DNA of 64,000 bases from Paucibacter sp. Y2R2-4. GTDB lineage: Bacteria; Pseudomonadota; Gammaproteobacteria; Burkholderiales; Burkholderiaceae_C. Of the stretch, positions 44,971 through 52,166 are shown piece after piece. The translations under genes and the position numbers were made by a program. The stretch lies in contig NZ_JAJIRO010000002.1 in the NCBI RefSeq assembly GCF_025717535.1, forward strand, positions 124,001 through 188,000, written 5' to 3'. Position 1 is the first letter of the stretch. Each line of letters starts with the position of its first letter. The notes under the pieces are model-generated. The model worked only from the letters and a program-made list of their open reading frames with translations. It did no database searches and had not been told where the DNA came from.

Positions 44971-45747
44971 ATGAAACGAAGAACCTTTCTCACAGCCACA
45001 AGCGGCTTGCTGGCTTTGAATTTTTACGGCATACCCGCCAAAGCTGCGGGCGACAGCAGCCGCCCTAAATTCGCGGCGCTGTCATTGATTGGCAATACTC
45101 TCAATGTCATCACCTATCGACCGACCGTTGGTACAAAGCTCGACAGCAATTTAAAACAAAGTGCGGATTTACCGGGCGCCCCTTTTGATATCACCGCCTT
45201 GCGCACCATTCAATCCGCAATAGGTGCCTCGGATGCAGGGCGAGATGTTCTGCTCTACACAGCCCCAAAGACAGAGCTTTTTGGTCGACCAGGTGCACTC
45301 TTTGACGGGGATCAACTAAGGCTACCGAATGATTTGGCCGCGTCAATGAAGAAAGACGGGGCGACTCACCTCGTGTTGGTCACGAGAAGTCGCCACGAAG
45401 CTCAGTTCAAAGTGACGACGGGCACGATTGGCACCGGGCAACTCGAAGGTATCGGTTTTTACATCGATCGACATAAGAAGACTCGCAACCTGGACAGCGG
45501 AGAACACTCGTTCGGATACCTCGCGCCATTTGTTTGTTTGCAATTGTCTTTGGTAGAGCTCTCCAGCGCCAAGGTCTTAAGGCAGGAGACTATCAACGCA
45601 TCCAAGATCATCGGCACGGTGCAAAACCCGCAAGATGGCCTGAACCCTTGGCAAGCCTTGAGTAACGAAGAAAAGGTATCAACCCTGGATCAGATGATTG
45701 AACGTGAACTGCAGTTCAATACCGCGAAACTCATCGAGGGTATTTGA
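44971..45747 (+). CDS. Uncharacterised Tat-exported protein
   Basis: A 258-residue protein with a twin-arginine signal (MKRRTFLTATSGLLALNF, ending near AKAA). I do not recognise the mature part, which has an alternating alpha/beta look: KFAALSLIGNTLNVITY, DVLLYTAP, ATHLVLVTRSR, GIGFYID and FVCLQLSLVELSS. Codon use and base composition are visibly less GC-rich than in flanking genes, consistent with a different history. It follows the Tat flavoprotein by 157 bp with its own ribosome-binding site (AAGGGAG), so the two may be functionally linked. Confidence 0.65.
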   Translation: MKRRTFLTATSGLLALNFYGIPAKAAGDSSRPKFAALSLIGNTLNVITYRPTVGTKLDSNLKQSADLPGAPFDITALRTIQSAIGASDAGRDVLLYTAPKTELFGRPGALFDGDQLRLPNDLAASMKKDGATHLVLVTRSRHEAQFKVTTGTIGTGQLEGIGFYIDRHKKTRNLDSGEHSFGYLAPFVCLQLSLVELSSAKVLRQETINASKIIGTVQNPQDGLNPWQALSNEEKVSTLDQMIERELQFNTAKLIEGI

Positions 45748-45778
45748 GGCGTTCACCTGAGACATTGGGTCAGCCGGT

Positions 45779-46753
45779 TCACACCGCAGTCAAGGATGTC
45801 AAGACCTGACCCCCAGTCAAAGCAGCGATCAGATTGTCGACGGCCAAATTGCACATGGCGCGCCGCGTCGGCACCGAGGCGCTGGCGATATGCGGGGTGA
45901 GCACCACATTGCTCAGCGCCAACAAAGCCGGATTCAGCTGTGGCTCGCCCTCGAAGACATCCAGGCCCGCCGCGGCCAAGCGTCCTGCCGCCAGGGCCTG
46001 AGCCAGGGCGGCGTCGTCCACCACCCCGCCTCGAGCGATATTGACCAGGGTGGCGCTGGGCTTCATCAGCGCCAGCTCAGGCGCACCAATCAAGTGATGA
46101 GCGGCCGGTGTGTAGGGCACAACGATGATCAGATGGTCAGCGCGGCGCAGCAGTTCAGTCTTGTCCACCCATTGCGCCCTCAAGGGCGCCTCCAACTCGG
46201 GGGCTAATCGACTGCGGTTGTGATAGATCACCTGCATGCCGAAGCCCAGGGCCGCGCGGCGTGCAATCGCTTGCCCGATGCGCCCCATGCCCAGCACACC
46301 CAGGGTGCTGCCGTACACATCAGGCCCGGCCAAGAGGTCGATGGTCCATTGCTTCCAGCGACCGGCGCGCAAGTAGTGTTCAGCTTCTGTCACCCGCCGG
46401 GCTGCGGCCAGCAGCAGGGCAAAGCCAAAGTCGGCGGTGGTTTCTGTCAAGACATCGGGCGCGTTCGTCACCACCACGCCATGCGCCGCGCAGGCGGCCA
46501 GATCGACATTGTTATAGCCCACCGTCATCAAGCAGACCGCTCGCAAATCGGGGCATGCTTGCAGCAAGGTGGCATCGATCAGTTCGGTGCCGGTGGCAAA
46601 GATGCCGGCCTTGCCTTGCAGGCGGCGGATCAGCTCGGGCTGCGGCAGCGGCTCATCGTCCAGCGGCTCTTCCAGCTCGAAATGCTCGCGCAAGCGCTGC
46701 ACGATGTCCGGAAAAATCCGCCGGGCCACCAACACGGAGAGACGTGCGCTCAT
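45779..46753 (-). CDS. D-2-hydroxyacid dehydrogenase (GhrB-like)
   Basis: A 324-residue NAD(P)-dependent dehydrogenase that interconverts 2-oxoacids and D-2-hydroxyacids, likely glyoxylate/hydroxypyruvate. The Rossmann motif is LGVLGMGRIGQAIARR; catalytic Arg lies in NIARGGVVDDAAL, Glu in GLDVFEGEPQLNP and His in LTPHIASAS. Third gene of a minus-strand operon, 3 bp after the nitroreductase gene. Confidence 0.9.
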   Translation of the reverse strand: MSARLSVLVARRIFPDIVQRLREHFELEEPLDDEPLPQPELIRRLQGKAGIFATGTELIDATLLQACPDLRAVCLMTVGYNNVDLAACAAHGVVVTNAPDVLTETTADFGFALLLAAARRVTEAEHYLRAGRWKQWTIDLLAGPDVYGSTLGVLGMGRIGQAIARRAALGFGMQVIYHNRSRLAPELEAPLRAQWVDKTELLRRADHLIIVVPYTPAAHHLIGAPELALMKPSATLVNIARGGVVDDAALAQALAAGRLAAAGLDVFEGEPQLNPALLALSNVVLTPHIASASVPTRRAMCNLAVDNLIAALTGGQVLTSLTAV

Positions 46754-46756
46754 CGC

Positions 46757-47470
46757 TCAGTCCTCCAAGAAACGGGTGAACTCTTGCACCGGCGCGCGCT
46801 CGGTTTGCAGGCTGTTCTCCACTGCGCTCGGGTCGGCATAACCCAGGGCCATGCCGCAGACCAGCATTTGTGTGGGCGCCAGTTGCAACTCCTCGGCGAT
46901 CAAGCGATGGAATTGGGTGAAGGCAGCCTGCGGGCAGGTGTGCAAGCCATGGCCACGGGCGGCAATCATCAGGCTTTGCAAAAACATGCCGTAGTCCAGC
47001 CAACTGCCTTGCTGCATGACGCGGTCGATGGTGAACATCAGCCCGACCGGCGCATCAAAGAATCGGTAGTTACGGCCATGTTGAGCGTGCATGCCGGCGC
47101 GGTCGGTCTTGGCCAGGCCCAGCAGGCCATAGAGGTCCCAACCGACCTTGCGGCGGCGGTCAATATAGGGCGAGGTCCACTGCTGCGGGTAGTAGGCGTA
47201 TTCCTCGCTGTGCGTGGCCAGCTCCACCGGGTTCTCGTAAACGGCCATGATGCGATCGCTGAGTCGGGTCTTGGCGGCTCCGCTCAAGACATGCACCTGC
47301 CAGGGCTGGGTGTTGGTGCCCGAAGGCGCGCGCGCGGCCACCTGCAAGATTTGCTCGATCAACTCACGCGGCACCGGGGTGGGCAAAAAAGCCCGCATCG
47401 AGCGACGCGTCGCGATGGCGGCATCTACAGCAGCGCTGGCTTCGGCGCTCGGGGAATCAAACAAATTCAC
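46757..47470 (-). CDS. Nitroreductase family protein
   Basis: A 237-residue FMN enzyme. MRAFLPTPVPRELIEQILQVAARAPSGTNTQPWQVHVLSG is the FMN-binding N-terminal signature; the PVGLMFTIDRVM, WLDYGMFLQSLMIAARGHGL and VCGMALGYAD segments are standard. The GTG start overlaps the stop of the deacetylase-like gene (GTGA, 47467-47470). It belongs to a different branch from the shorter nitroreductase at 46-630. Confidence 0.9.
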   Translation of the reverse strand: MNLFDSPSAEASAAVDAAIATRRSMRAFLPTPVPRELIEQILQVAARAPSGTNTQPWQVHVLSGAAKTRLSDRIMAVYENPVELATHSEEYAYYPQQWTSPYIDRRRKVGWDLYGLLGLAKTDRAGMHAQHGRNYRFFDAPVGLMFTIDRVMQQGSWLDYGMFLQSLMIAARGHGLHTCPQAAFTQFHRLIAEELQLAPTQMLVCGMALGYADPSAVENSLQTERAPVQEFTRFLED

Positions 47471-48498
47471 GGCATCAGTCCTTCAGGGTTTGGGGCATTC
47501 CGGATTCCATCGCGGCCTCGCATTCTTTCATCGCCCGCGCTCTTCGTTCTTGGCTGCGCACTTTGCCAGAGCCACCAGCTGTGCGCGGCCTCGTTCAAGG
47601 TGTTGACTTGGCAGGCAAGCGTGGTGGAGAGATCCCGCCCATAGCCACCGGCCATGCTCAGCGCCACCGGGATGCCGCGCTCGCGCAGGGCTTGCAGCAC
47701 CCGCTGATCTCGCGCCAACATGCCCGCGGTGCTGAGCTTGAGCCGGCCCAGGCGATCCCCTTCGTGGGGGTCGGCGCCGGCCAGATAAAACGCCAAGCCC
47801 GGCCATTGCTCACTGAATTGCTCGCCGTGCTGTGCCCAGACTTTCTCCAGGGCCTCGTCCAAAGCGGCCAAGTAGGCAGCATCGCCGCAGTCGTCGGGCA
47901 GGTCCACGTCCAGATCGCTGGCTTCCTTGCGCGCCGGGAAGTTCTTGGCGCCATGCATGGAAAAAGTGAACACACTGGCATCGTCGCGAAAAATCGCCGC
48001 CGTGCCATTGCCTTGGTGCACATCCAGATCAATCACCAAGACGCGCAGCAATTGGCGATGGGCGCGGTGCCATTCCGCCTGCATCAGGCGCGCCGCTACG
48101 GCCACATCATTGAAGACACAGTAGCCAGAGCCCCGATCGGCATAAGCATGGTGGGTGCCGCCCGCCATATTGGCGGCCACGCCCTCCGCCAGCGCGGCGC
48201 GGGCCGCCATGATGCTGGCGCCCACCGAGCGGCGTGAGCGCTCGGCCATCTGCGGCGACCAAGGAAAGCCAATCTCACGCTGCGCGGCGGGACTGAGTCG
48301 CCCCAGCAGTACAGCGTCCACATGGTCCTGTGTGTGGGCCAGCGTCAGCTCTGCCTCGCTGGCCGGCTCGGCCGGCTGCATGCGCAAGAGACCCGGGTCA
48401 CGCTCAAAGTACTCGCGCAACAAGCGGTACTTGGACTGAGGGAATGGGTGGCCCGGCGGCAAGGCCAGACTGAACGCATCGGAGTGAAAAGCCAGCAT
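47467..48498 (-). CDS. Histone deacetylase family protein
   Basis: A 343-residue zinc hydrolase of the arginase/deacetylase fold. GGTHHAYADRGSGYCVFNDVAVAA carries the catalytic His pair and VIDLDVHQGNGT the zinc-binding Asp and His; DPHEGDRLGRLKLS carries the second Asp. Bacterial members deacetylate acetylpolyamines or lysines, or act in acetoin use (AcuC); the substrate here is not known. First gene of the operon with nitroreductase and hydroxyacid dehydrogenase. The C-terminal 30 residues after SWWLWQSAQ look unstructured. Confidence 0.92.
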   Translation of the reverse strand: MLAFHSDAFSLALPPGHPFPQSKYRLLREYFERDPGLLRMQPAEPASEAELTLAHTQDHVDAVLLGRLSPAAQREIGFPWSPQMAERSRRSVGASIMAARAALAEGVAANMAGGTHHAYADRGSGYCVFNDVAVAARLMQAEWHRAHRQLLRVLVIDLDVHQGNGTAAIFRDDASVFTFSMHGAKNFPARKEASDLDVDLPDDCGDAAYLAALDEALEKVWAQHGEQFSEQWPGLAFYLAGADPHEGDRLGRLKLSTAGMLARDQRVLQALRERGIPVALSMAGGYGRDLSTTLACQVNTLNEAAHSWWLWQSAQPRTKSAGDERMRGRDGIRNAPNPEGLMP

Positions 48499-48650
48499 GG
48501 ACCTAAGCGTAGCGGGTTTGGCGCTTTCGGGCCGCCCCTGGGGCTGTCATGCGCTTGTCACTGGCAGCCCTCAATCTGCAACTCCTGTGCCGGTCTTCAC
48601 GCTTGGCACATCACCGGCGACCGCGCCGATTTCCAGGCCTCACCCCTAGT

Positions 48651-48725
48651 TTGCTGCGCCGCAACAAAATTCTCTTGCAATGCAGCGCAAGGTCCTTATA
48701 CTGACAATTGTTGCAGTGCAACAAT
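48651..48725 (+). promoter_or_regulatory. Promoter of phasin gene 1 with two TGC-rich palindromes
   Basis: A sigma70-type promoter: TTGCAA (48675-48680), 16-bp spacer, TATACT (48697-48702). An imperfect 17-bp palindrome TTGCTGCG-C-CGCAACAA (48651-48667) lies upstream of -35, and a perfect 19-bp palindrome ATTGTTGCA-G-TGCAACAAT (48707-48725) covers the expected transcription start. TGC-rich palindromes of this type are bound by PhaR, the repressor of phasin genes, in other bacteria; binding here is inferred. Confidence 0.75.
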
Positions 48726-48791
48726 CATTGCTGTCGATCGAGTTTCAACAGAAATCAACGGGGTTGCCCCCCGAACCAGGAGTGCCTCACC

Positions 48792-49349
48792 ATGCTGACC
48801 GCTGAACAAATCATCGCCGCCCACAAAGCCAATGTCGAAACCCTGTTTGGTCTGACCAACAAGGCTTTCGAAGGCGTCGAAAAGCTCGTCGAACTGAACC
48901 TGCAAGTGGCCCGCGCCGCTCTGAGCGAAGCTTCGGAGTCGACCCAAGCCGCCCTGTCGGTGAAGGACGCCCAAGAGCTGCTGAGCCTGCAATCGGCCCT
49001 GCTGCAACCCAGCGCCGAGAAGGCCGCTTCTTACAGCCGCCATCTGTACGACATCGCCACCGCCACCAACGCCGAAGTGGCCAAGGTTGCTGAAGCCCAA
49101 TTCGCTGACTTGCAAGCCAAGTTCTCCGCCGTGGTGGAAAGCGCCGCCAAGAACGCCCCGGCCGGCACCGAAAACGCCGTGGCCTTCGTGAAGACCGCTG
49201 TGGCCGCCGCCAACAACGCGATCGAGTCGGTGCAAAAAGCCAGCAAGCAAGCCGTTGAAGTGGCCGAAGCCAACTTCGAAGCGGCCACCAGTTCCGCTGT
49301 CAAAGCCACGCAGACCGCTGCTCGCAACGCCAAGCGCGCTGCAGCCTAA
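48792..49349 (+). CDS. phaP: Phasin family protein, copy 1
   Basis: A 185-residue amphipathic helical protein that coats polyhydroxyalkanoate granules. It begins [36 protein letters not shown], the classical phasin N-terminus, and contains [31 protein letters not shown]. The C terminus is Ala/Lys-rich ([10 protein letters not shown]). About 70% identical by eye to the next gene; the pair arose by tandem duplication. Controlled by the palindrome-flanked promoter upstream. Confidence 0.95.
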   Translation: MLTAEQIIAAHKANVETLFGLTNKAFEGVEKLVELNLQVARAALSEASESTQAALSVKDAQELLSLQSALLQPSAEKAASYSRHLYDIATATNAEVAKVAEAQFADLQAKFSAVVESAAKNAPAGTENAVAFVKTAVAAANNAIESVQKASKQAVEVAEANFEAATSSAVKATQTAARNAKRAAA

Positions 49350-49448
49350 GTCCAAAGGCTGAAATAGAAGAAGAGCGCCACAGGTCGGTGGCACGCATCC
49401 GCGTGCTGAACTGAAACCTGCCTAGACTGCAGCTCACCGCAGTACCCG

Positions 49449-49475
49449 AGCCCGCTGTTCGCAGCGGGCTTTTTT
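49449..49475 (+). terminator. Terminator after phasin gene 1
   Basis: AGCCCGCTG, loop TTCG, CAGCGGGCT followed by TTTTT. It separates the two phasin transcription units. Confidence 0.9.
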
Positions 49476-49550
49476 CATGGGCAAGCGCTGCCAGCCATTG
49501 CCGCGCTACAAGCACACTCTCACCAGCACTTGCCCCGCATCCAGACCATT

Positions 49551-49623
49551 TTGCTGCACCGCAACAAAATCTCTTGCATTGCCAAGAAGCTCCCGTATAC
49601 TCGGTTTTGTTGCGGTGCAGCAA
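49551..49623 (+). promoter_or_regulatory. Promoter of phasin gene 2 with two TGC-rich palindromes
   Basis: Same plan as for copy 1: TTGCAT (49574-49579), 16-bp spacer, TATACT (49596-49601). Imperfect palindromes TTGCTGCA-C-CGCAACAA (49551-49567) and TTGTTGCG-G-TGCAGCAA (49607-49623) flank it. Centre-to-centre distance is 56 bp versus 57 bp in copy 1. The palindromes are less perfect, so repression may be weaker. Confidence 0.72.
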
Positions 49624-49687
49624 TTCACCGCGAGATTCGATTCCATCGTTATCAATCCGGGGCAGAAGCCCCTTCAAGGAGCTCAGC

Positions 49688-50239
49688 ATGCTGACCGCAG
49701 AACAATTCTTCGCCGCCCACAAAGCCAATGTCGAAACCCTTTTCGGCCTGACCAACAAGGCCTTCGAAGGCGTTGAGAAGCTGGTGGAACTGAATATGCA
49801 AGTGGCCAAGACCGCCCTCGGCGAAGCCGTGGAGTCGACCCAAGCCCTGCTGTCCGTCAAGGACGCCCAAGAGCTGCTGAGCCTGCAATCGGCCCTGCTG
49901 CAACCCAGCGCCGAAAAGGCCGCCTCTTACAGCCGCCATCTGCAAGAAATCGCCAGCAGCACCAGCGCCGAAGTCTCCAAGGCTGCCGAAGCGCAACTGG
50001 CTGAGCTGCAAAGCAACTTCGCCTCGGTGATCGACGCCGCAGCCAAGAACGCACCGGCCGGTTCCGAGAACGCCGTTGCCATCGTCAAGGCTGCCATCGC
50101 CAGCGCCAACACCGCTTTCGAGTCGGTGCAAAAGGCCAGCAAGCAAGCCGTGGACGTGGCCACGGCAAACCTCCAAGCTGCGACCAACACCGCAGTCAAG
50201 GCTTCGCAAACCGGCAGCCGCGCCAAGCGCGCTGCTTGA
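49688..50239 (+). CDS. phaP: Phasin family protein, copy 2
   Basis: A 183-residue paralogue of the preceding phasin with the same start [36 protein letters not shown] and the shared [17 protein letters not shown] block. Differences concentrate in the middle ([22 protein letters not shown]) and the C terminus (TGSRAKRAA). It has its own promoter and terminator, so the two can be expressed at different levels. Surface protein of PHA granules. Confidence 0.95.
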   Translation: MLTAEQFFAAHKANVETLFGLTNKAFEGVEKLVELNMQVAKTALGEAVESTQALLSVKDAQELLSLQSALLQPSAEKAASYSRHLQEIASSTSAEVSKAAEAQLAELQSNFASVIDAAAKNAPAGSENAVAIVKAAIASANTAFESVQKASKQAVDVATANLQAATNTAVKASQTGSRAKRAA

Positions 50240-50307
50240 GTTGTCTGATTGAGTCTGGCTGGCGCGCGCGTCGGCTCTGCGACTCAAGCAGCGAGCTTTG
50301 AATGTAG

Positions 50308-50342
50308 AAGGGCCCGACGCAACACTGCGTCGGGCCCTTTTT
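50308..50342 (+). terminator. Terminator after phasin gene 2
   Basis: AAGGGCCCGACGC, loop AACACT, GCGTCGGGCCCTTTTT. A strong 13-bp stem with a T tract; the A residues on the left let it also serve the convergent Lon-domain gene. Confidence 0.92.
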
Positions 50343-50360
50343 CCATTTCCCGGCCAAAGC

Positions 50361-51020
50361 TCAAACCGGCCGAATATGCAGCTGGTCGAGTTGATCGGCT
50401 ACCAACTCCAAGCGCAGCAAGGGGTTGTCCAACTGCATCAGGCGCTGGCGCGCATCGGGCGGCAAAGGCAGCAACTCGCTCCAGCGGTTGGACAGCCAGG
50501 CGCAATCGCCCCAGTGATAAGGCGGCTGCAGCGGCAGGTCGGCGGCGGCCGCGCCTTGCTCCAAGTTGTGCAGCAGGGTGCGCAGCAATTCGGCGGCGGG
50601 TTGCAGATCCTTAGGCACGGCGACCGCGGCATCGTCATCCAACAATTCGCCCTCGCCCATCCACAGCCCGTGGGGCAGGCAATGGCTGCGGCTCAAGCGA
50701 AAGCGCTGACCGCCGCGACAGCGCAGATGCAGCAAGCCGGCTTGTACCGATTCCAAAGACTCGATATGCGCCAGCGTGCCCACTTCATTGAAGCGCTCGC
50801 GAACGAAAGCGCCATCGGCTTGCGGGTCGAGCCGGCGCACCTCGCCGCCTTCAAGCAGGCTGACCACACCGAAGGGCTGGCCCGCCTTGTGGCAGCGCGC
50901 CACCATATCCAGATAACGCGGCTCAAAGATCTGCAGCTGCAGATAGCCGTCAGGGAAAAGCACCGACTGCAGCGGGAAGATCGGTGTTCTTGGCAAAGAC
51001 ATGGGCAGCGGCTGGCTCAT
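50361..51020 (-). CDS. LON N-terminal substrate-binding domain protein
   Basis: A 219-residue protein consisting only of the Lon protease N-terminal (PUA-like) domain: LPRTPIFPLQSVLFPDGYLQLQIFEPRYLDMV, VGTLAHIESLE, and a helical C-terminal part. It has no ATPase or protease domain. Such stand-alone proteins are common in Proteobacteria and their job is unclear. ATG codons at 51032 and 51029 are in frame, but 51020 (MSQPLPMSL) fits the family start better. It lies 31 bp after the patatin gene and is probably cotranscribed. Confidence 0.88.
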   Translation of the reverse strand: MSQPLPMSLPRTPIFPLQSVLFPDGYLQLQIFEPRYLDMVARCHKAGQPFGVVSLLEGGEVRRLDPQADGAFVRERFNEVGTLAHIESLESVQAGLLHLRCRGGQRFRLSRSHCLPHGLWMGEGELLDDDAAVAVPKDLQPAAELLRTLLHNLEQGAAAADLPLQPPYHWGDCAWLSNRWSELLPLPPDARQRLMQLDNPLLRLELVADQLDQLHIRPV

Positions 51021-51051
51021 CACTTGCATCATGCCAGCCGCTCGAGCGGCG

Positions 51052-52023
51052 TCAACGGGTCTTGCTTTCGATGCGGGCGCGGATCTGCGAGAGCATCTGC
51101 TGAGCCACGTCGCGGCCCGCCTGAATCGAGCGTTTGCGGGCGGTGAAATCGGCGCTGCCAATACCGTCCAATTTGGGCCGCAAAACCACATCGGCCTCAC
51201 GCAATTCGAAGTTATTGATGCTGCGACCCATGATGGAGAAGGTCTGCAAAAGCATGCGAATCGCGTCGCCGCCCGGCTTCTCATCGGGTGGCGAGCTGAT
51301 GTCCACCGCAATGATCAGCTCTGCGCCCATCTGCTTGGCATAGCGCACCGGCACCGGCGCCACCAGGCCGCCATCGACATACTCACGCGTACCGATCTTG
51401 ACTGGCTGAAACACCGCCGGCACCGAGCTTGAAGCCCGCACCGCCGCGCCCGCATCGCCGCGCTGGAACAAGACCCCCGAGCCATCCGACAAATCGGTGG
51501 CGACGATGCCCAGCGGCAGTTTCATCTGCTCGATCTGGCGTCCACCGGTTTTCTCGCGCACATAGCGGGCCAGCGCCTCGCCGCGAATCAGCCCACGCGT
51601 GGGGAAGGCCCAGTCAGTGATGGCGCCCTCATCCATGTTCTCAGCCAAGCTGGCCAGTTCGCGCCCGCTCATGCCCGAGGCATAAAGCGCCGCCACCAGG
51701 CTGCCGGCTGAAGTGCCCGCCACCAAGTCGACTTTGATGCCGGCTTCTTCCAAGACCTGAATCACGCCGATATGCGCAAAGCCACGCGCCGCGCCGCCGC
51801 CCAAAGCCAGGCCAATGCGTGGCGGCACACGGGGCGCCACCGGTTTCACCACGGCAGGCGCGGCAACCTCTAGCGGAGGCGGCGTGGACTGCGCGGGGGC
51901 ATGGGACGAAGTCCCCAAAGAAGGCAGACTGCTGCAGGCGCTCAAAGCACTGAGCCCGAGCAAGATCACGAGACGGAGAACCCAGGCCTGGCCGCAGGCC
52001 TTTGAAAGTCGGTCAGAAAGCAT
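51052..52023 (-). CDS. Patatin-like phospholipase lipoprotein (RssA-like)
   Basis: A 323-residue esterase/phospholipase with a lipoprotein signal (LSACSS, about residue 28). The patatin fold is shown by the oxyanion loop LALGGGAARGFAHIG, nucleophile motif GTSAGS and catalytic Asp in YVDGGLVAPVPV, all intact. Likely anchored to a membrane facing the periplasm, it would hydrolyse a lipid ester; the substrate is unknown. Confidence 0.92.
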   Translation of the reverse strand: MLSDRLSKACGQAWVLRLVILLGLSALSACSSLPSLGTSSHAPAQSTPPPLEVAAPAVVKPVAPRVPPRIGLALGGGAARGFAHIGVIQVLEEAGIKVDLVAGTSAGSLVAALYASGMSGRELASLAENMDEGAITDWAFPTRGLIRGEALARYVREKTGGRQIEQMKLPLGIVATDLSDGSGVLFQRGDAGAAVRASSSVPAVFQPVKIGTREYVDGGLVAPVPVRYAKQMGAELIIAVDISSPPDEKPGGDAIRMLLQTFSIMGRSINNFELREADVVLRPKLDGIGSADFTARKRSIQAGRDVAQQMLSQIRARIESKTR

Positions 52024-52166
52024 GGCGGGATTCTAGAGGGCCGTTCATGCCTCCTTTCAGCAGAGCTAGGGCCCGCTTGCGCACAGCTGGGTAGCTACAG
52101 GAACGGCACCGTGCGGCGTAAAAACCCCCATCCAAAGCCTCTCTTCACGCGGCCACAATCCGCGCC

